Shown piece after piece: positions 62,201 through 64,000 of a stretch of 64,000 nt of DNA. This DNA comes from Paracoccus homiensis (lineage in GTDB: Bacteria > Pseudomonadota > Alphaproteobacteria > Rhodobacterales > Rhodobacteraceae). The translations under genes were made by a program, and so were the position numbers. The notes below the pieces were generated by a model. That model worked only from the letters and a program-made list of their open reading frames with translations, did no database searches and was not told the DNA's origin. Positions within the stretch are counted from its first letter, which is position 1, and each line of letters begins with the position of its first letter. The stretch spans positions 1 through 64,000 of the forward strand of contig NZ_FOHO01000013.1 of the NCBI RefSeq assembly GCF_900111675.1, written 5' to 3'.

Positions 62201-64000
62201 TCCATCGGCATCCTCAGCCAAAGTCTTGGTGGCGGTGGTGGCAATGGCGGTCTGAACGTGACCGGGGCGGTGTCGGTCTCGCGCCAGACCAGCGCGGCGG
62301 TCGGGCTTGGTGTCGGCGGCTTCGGCGGCGGCGGCGCGGATGCCGGTGCGTTGACGGCCTCGCGGGTGACGGGCGGCGTTCTGACCTTCGGTGATCGCAG
62401 TTCGGGGATCGTGACCCAATCGCTTGGGGGCGGCGGCGGCAATGGCGGCATGAACGTCACCGGCAGCATCAATCTGACGCAACAGAACGGCGGGGCGGGA
62501 TCGTTCGGTCTTGGCGGCTTCGGCGGCGGCGGCGGCAATGGCGGCGCGGTGACCAGTACGGTTGCCGCAGGCGCAGCCGATGACAGCTTTCAGACGCGAG
62601 GAGATGACAGCATCGCGGTTCTGGCGCAATCCGTCGGCGGCGGTGGCGGCGCAGGCGGGCTGAATGTCAGCGGCGCGGTCAGCCTGACGGGACAATCGGG
62701 CGCCGGGGTTGCCCTGGGCGTGGGCGGTTTCGGAGGCGCGGGTGGCGACAGCGGCAATGTCAGCCTGGATGTCACCGGCACCGTCGCGACGATGGGCGAT
62801 CGCGCGCATGGGGTGATGGCACAATCGCTTGGCGGGGGCGGCGGCACCGGCGGCACCAATATCGCGGGCAGCCTTGCGCTGACGAAACCTTCGGGTTCGG
62901 ACACGGTCTTCTCGATCGCCGCGGGCGTCGGTGGTTTCGGCGGTGGCGGCGGCGATGCCGGCGCGGTCGGCCTGCGCTATTCGGGTGCGCTGACGGCGCT
63001 GCCCCGGACAGTGAACCCCGACGGTTCGGTCACGCTGAACCAGACGCAGGGTGCGAACGGTCTGGTCGCGCAGTCGATCGGCGGCGGGGGTGGTGACGGC
63101 GGCGTCAATGTGAGCGCAGGTATCGCCATCAGCAGCAAGCCCGGTGCGGGGCAGAGCGACGGCAGCAAATCCTATGGCGTTCTGGTCGGTGTCGGCGGGT
63201 TTGGCGGCACCGGGGGCAATGCGGGCCGCGTCGATGTCGATGTGGCCGCAGGCAGCCGCATCACGGCGCATGGCACCGGCCGGTCCGGCATTCTGGCGCA
63301 ATCCGTCGGTGGCGGCGGCGGCAATGGCGGGCTGAACGTCTCGGGCGGCATCGTTTCGGACAGTTCGCTGATCGTGGGTGTCGGCGGCATGGGCGGAAAC
63401 GCGGGCCGCGCCGAGGATGTGCGCGTCACCGCCCGCGCCGATATTGCGGTGACCACCGATCCCGACGATTTCGGCGAACCCGATGACACCAGTTTCGAGG
63501 CCAAGCTGCGCGACGTTCTGGGCGACAGCATCGTCGATGAGGCCGAAACCTTGGTCGAGTCGAAATCGCTGAAGAACCTGTTTGTCGATCTTGGTCTGTT
63601 CAAGGGCGACGAACTGCCCGAAACCGAGGGCTCGGCCGGGCTGCTGGCGCAATCCATCGGCGGCGGCGGCGGCAATGGCGGGCTGAACGTCTCGGGCGGG
63701 CTGGCGCTTAGCAAGGATGGGAAGATCCCCTCGGTCACCTTCGGGATCGGCGGATTTGGCGGTGCGGCGAATATCTCGGGCGATGTACTGGCGGATCATG
63801 CCGGGTCGATCGGGGTCGAGGGCAACTGGAAGCACGGGATATTCGCGCAATCCGTCGCCGGCGGGGGCGGCAATGGCGGCATGAATGTCAGCGGCCAACT
63901 GAACTGGGGCAGCTCGGACGGGACGGGCGGTGCGACCGATCTCAGCGTCGTGGCCGGGTTGGGCGGTCACGGCGGCGTTGGGGCCGATGCGGGCGATGTC
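56288..64000 (+). CDS. Giant glycine-rich repeat protein, probable autotransporter adhesin (N-terminal part)
   Basis: An uninterrupted frame of 2,571 codons opens with ATG 56288 (GGGGA eight bases before) and runs off the window, so the C-terminus is unseen. Residues 1 to about 48 form a long signal peptide ending AAIA/QS. Residues 50-230 are a Ser/Thr/Asp-rich non-repeat domain. From about residue 240 on, the protein is a repeat array built on turns like G-D-x-S-A-G-V-x-x-Q-S-(I/V/L)-G-G-G-G-G-N-G-G, then V-x-V-G-(L/V)-G-G and a beta-rich part ending T-x-G. The Q-S motif occurs 33 times (residues 391 to 2521), 17 of them exactly 65 residues apart. The composition (Gly, Ala, Ser, Val; almost no Cys or Lys) and periodic Asn/Gly turns suggest an extracellular beta-solenoid. 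Proteins of this look in alphaproteobacteria usually end in an autotransporter beta-barrel, expected beyond 64,000. Confidence 0.85.
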   Translation, partial: MESHVCRTARGALLMFSSLVRIGLISGLVLPTGALILSVGTAPNAAIAQSTPAPDPSDGSAVGDTVTNPVTGLETRVSALLVDPAGTPTAGDTAFVQTEDGYTFLVKAAGETFYNSDTPPVAFTIDSISGTNAVIASADATGLADFPLRQTTRDFDSSFNSTGSAGTLQPPVDVSGPNGVRQVVYGRNGSNGRDGALVVPPSSGGRGDDGPLQQQTLSSDVNATSNIGWEIGSVGGRGGQGGDSYLSFWSGRDGGDGGAGGRVIATQSASSTIQTSGSTNYGIFAYSRSGRAGNGGSGFAAPGGGTGGHSSDGGHVTVTQSGEISTSGTNAHGIYALSVSNNGGDGGDQWGLVGQSGSGGFGGDGGRVDVTTTASGTILTSGDFAHGILAQSIGGSGGSAGISGNLLVSLVGSADNGGNASAVTVTNAGQIQTQGALSRGIMAQSIGGGGGAGGTAGGLVSLALGGVGSNGGSGGTVAVTNAGSGTITTLGALSDGIMAQSIGGSGGTGASAFGLVAVGGTGSNGGSGNSVSVTNQGRIETSGTGARGIVAQSIGGGGGDGGSTGGMVAVGGSGSGGGNGNTVSVVNDGVITTQGDDAMGILAQSIGGGGGNGGSAGAVGAFVGVAVGGSGSSGGTGGTANVTLSDTDASQPSRIRTDGDRATGVFVQSVGGGGGNGGGAVSVAVGAFGAASISVGGKGGAGGDGGSAVLTGQGDASVQTGGDDAAGILLQSVGGGGGNGGYSVAAAASAGPVSGSLSVGVGGDGSSGGAGGEVRVGTVDGGGNLTAPGFSGSVVTTGDRSAGMLFQSVGGGGGNGGLAVSASGGGSLIFSGNVSVGVGGSASGGGAGGRVRVYTDSDISTVGDSSSALTAQSIGGGGGNGGGSIAAGVNGSGGGAAGFNLGIAGSGSTGAAGGAVDLIAGGDLIRTRGRFSTGVLVQSVGGGGGNGGYAVAAGGDGAGAGAGNVNLSFGAKAGGGGAGGAVSARIEADAETEGEDAGAVVVQSVGGGGGNGGFSVAAGASGGGAGAGTVSVGLGGSGGTGGAGGRVEAQVSGDVTTLKDRAAGVVAQSIGGGGGNGGFSVAGAISGAGAGSGAVTVGLGGGAGAGGAGGIVDADVTGDVSTTGADSTAILAQSVGGGGGNGGFSISGTITGSGTGSGAVSVGLGGAGGAGADAGAVTLQSDGAVWTQGDRSSGVVAQSIGGGGGNGGFSVAGSVAGAGVGAGTVSVGLGGSGAGGGEAGAVQATANGTILTYGFASSGFVAQSIGGGGGNGGFSVSAALSFAGTGAGSIGVGLGGQGAGGGNGGSVTAATADSVETRGKASVGILAQSVGGGGGNGGFSITPTLTGAGVGSGAISVGLGGNGAGGGNGGTVGLSVANDVLTRGDQSSAVVAQSVGGGGGNGGFTVSAAGTGAGTGAGAVGMGLGGRGAGGGTGGQVTSTVTGNLTTLGDQSGGLVVQSLGGGGGNGGFSVAAAVAVAGTGAGGASVGLGGAAGAGGDAGAVQSTLTGDVVTLGGDSTGITVQSLGGGGGNGGMTISANVSGSGTGSGGVSVGIGGSGGDGGNAGTADSSVTGDVTTFGDNSSGMLVQSAGGGGGNGGLSVSAAVNLSGSGGGAASLGLGGSGGGGGDADTATGRLAGNITTLGANAAGMTVQSLGGGGGNGGLNVSGTVSLSGSGGGAVGVGVGGMGGGGGDAGTASGEMTGDIATAGADSAGYRVQSIGGGGGNGGINVTAAVSAASSGSGAAAVGIGGFGGDGGDGAAASGKLTGDVETAGDRAGGVLVQSLGGGGGDGGINVAAALSLSSQSSGAVGLGIGGGGGSGGSGDTAEGEVAGDVVTRGESSAGVMVQSVGGGGGNGGLNVSGAVSIAGNGSGVAAIGIGGMGGGGGSAGDVTGDYAGTALTFGDRSAGVVAQSLGGGGGNGGVNVAAGISVGSSFSGALGLGVGGFGGAGGAAGSVDHGVAGQVQTSGDDSIGILSQSLGGGGGNGGLNVTGAVSVSRQTSAAVGLGVGGFGGGGADAGALTASRVTGGVLTFGDRSSGIVTQSLGGGGGNGGMNVTGSINLTQQNGGAGSFGLGGFGGGGGNGGAVTSTVAAGAADDSFQTRGDDSIAVLAQSVGGGGGAGGLNVSGAVSLTGQSGAGVALGVGGFGGAGGDSGNVSLDVTGTVATMGDRAHGVMAQSLGGGGGTGGTNIAGSLALTKPSGSDTVFSIAAGVGGFGGGGGDAGAVGLRYSGALTALPRTVNPDGSVTLNQTQGANGLVAQSIGGGGGDGGVNVSAGIAISSKPGAGQSDGSKSYGVLVGVGGFGGTGGNAGRVDVDVAAGSRITAHGTGRSGILAQSVGGGGGNGGLNVSGGIVSDSSLIVGVGGMGGNAGRAEDVRVTARADIAVTTDPDDFGEPDDTSFEAKLRDVLGDSIVDEAETLVESKSLKNLFVDLGLFKGDELPETEGSAGLLAQSIGGGGGNGGLNVSGGLALSKDGKIPSVTFGIGGFGGAANISGDVLADHAGSIGVEGNWKHGIFAQSVAGGGGNGGMNVSGQLNWGSSDGTGGATDLSVVAGLGGHGGVGADAGDV
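59099..62416 (+). repeat. 17 tandem 195-base (65-residue) units inside the giant protein
   Basis: Measured at the Q codon of each Q-S-x-G motif, positions 59099, 59294, 59489, 59684, 59879, 60074, 60269, 60464, 60659, 60854, 61049, 61244, 61439, 61634, 61829, 62024 and 62219 are each exactly 195 bases apart. The units differ in sequence, so length is conserved by structure rather than by recent duplication. Spacing outside this block varies from 52 to 117 residues. Confidence 0.9.

Noticed and set aside
59099..62416. Regular 195-base spacing suggesting a CRISPR or satellite array
   Set aside because: The repeats are coding, in one frame, divergent in sequence and far too long in period for CRISPR; they encode a solenoid protein.

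Overview
The window looks like an accessory catabolic region of a GC-rich alphaproteobacterium of the Rhodobacterales, with Paracoccus or a near relative most likely. This is inferred from several things: the uniformly high GC content; the tripartite transporters (TTT and a TRAP system with fused membrane subunits); the IolC-DUF2090 fusion; the yehZYXW-type osmolyte importer; and a family-typical intergenic hairpin block near 49,704. No rRNA, tRNA, CRISPR array, phage or replication gene was seen. A dead IS110 transposase at the left edge fits a plasmid or genomic-island setting, but the replicon cannot be decided from this sequence.

Layout. 1-1,150: frameshifted IS110-family transposase followed by two mutually exclusive hairpins. 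1,394-2,740: Na+/H+-antiporter-type permease. 2,756-12,990: an acid-sugar locus. A leftward arm (Gfo/Idh/MocA dehydrogenase, GntR-FCD regulator, aldo/keto reductase) diverges from a tightly coupled rightward operon tctCBA - ABM protein - metallo-beta-lactamase-fold hydrolase - otnC - isopropylmalate-dehydrogenase-like enzyme - otnK. It should import an organic acid and feed a C4 acid to DHAP through 3-oxo-tetronate. 12,991-13,614: nearly empty, one small ORF. 13,615-20,835: a uronate-type locus with two overlapping Gfo/Idh/MocA dehydrogenases, a fused-QM TRAP transporter and its binding protein, a GntR-FCD regulator and a divergent mannonate dehydratase (uxuA).

20,851-33,551: small modules. 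LysR diverges from an SDR, LysR from a metal-motif-deficient MBL-fold protein, then come a periplasmic rhodanese with a TsuA/YeeE permease and a tiny secreted protein, an RND efflux pump with its adaptor, and LysR diverging from a periplasmic cupin (DUF4437). 33,748-37,444: osmoprotectant ABC importer yehZYXW. 37,451-38,392: TPR-methyltransferase. 38,582-42,282: ornithine cyclodeaminase and CtlX-type hydrolase diverging from an Lrp/AsnC regulator, plus a gamma-butyrobetaine-hydroxylase-like dioxygenase.

42,489-54,175: a myo-inositol regulon. A LacI regulator with two identical perfect operators diverges from iolG, a CUT2 sugar ABC transporter, iolC-DUF2090, iolD, iolE, iolB and a hydroxypyruvate-isomerase-like TIM barrel. 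iolA is not in the window. 54,221-56,029: DMT exporter and divergent AraC regulator. 56,288-64,000: the first 2,571 codons of a giant glycine-rich, probably surface-exposed protein that runs off the window, carrying 33 copies of a Q-S-x-G-G-rich motif. Seventeen of these are spaced by exactly 65 residues.

The two things most worth following are the giant repeat protein and the tct/otn locus, whose enzyme set does not match the tetronate pathways I know.
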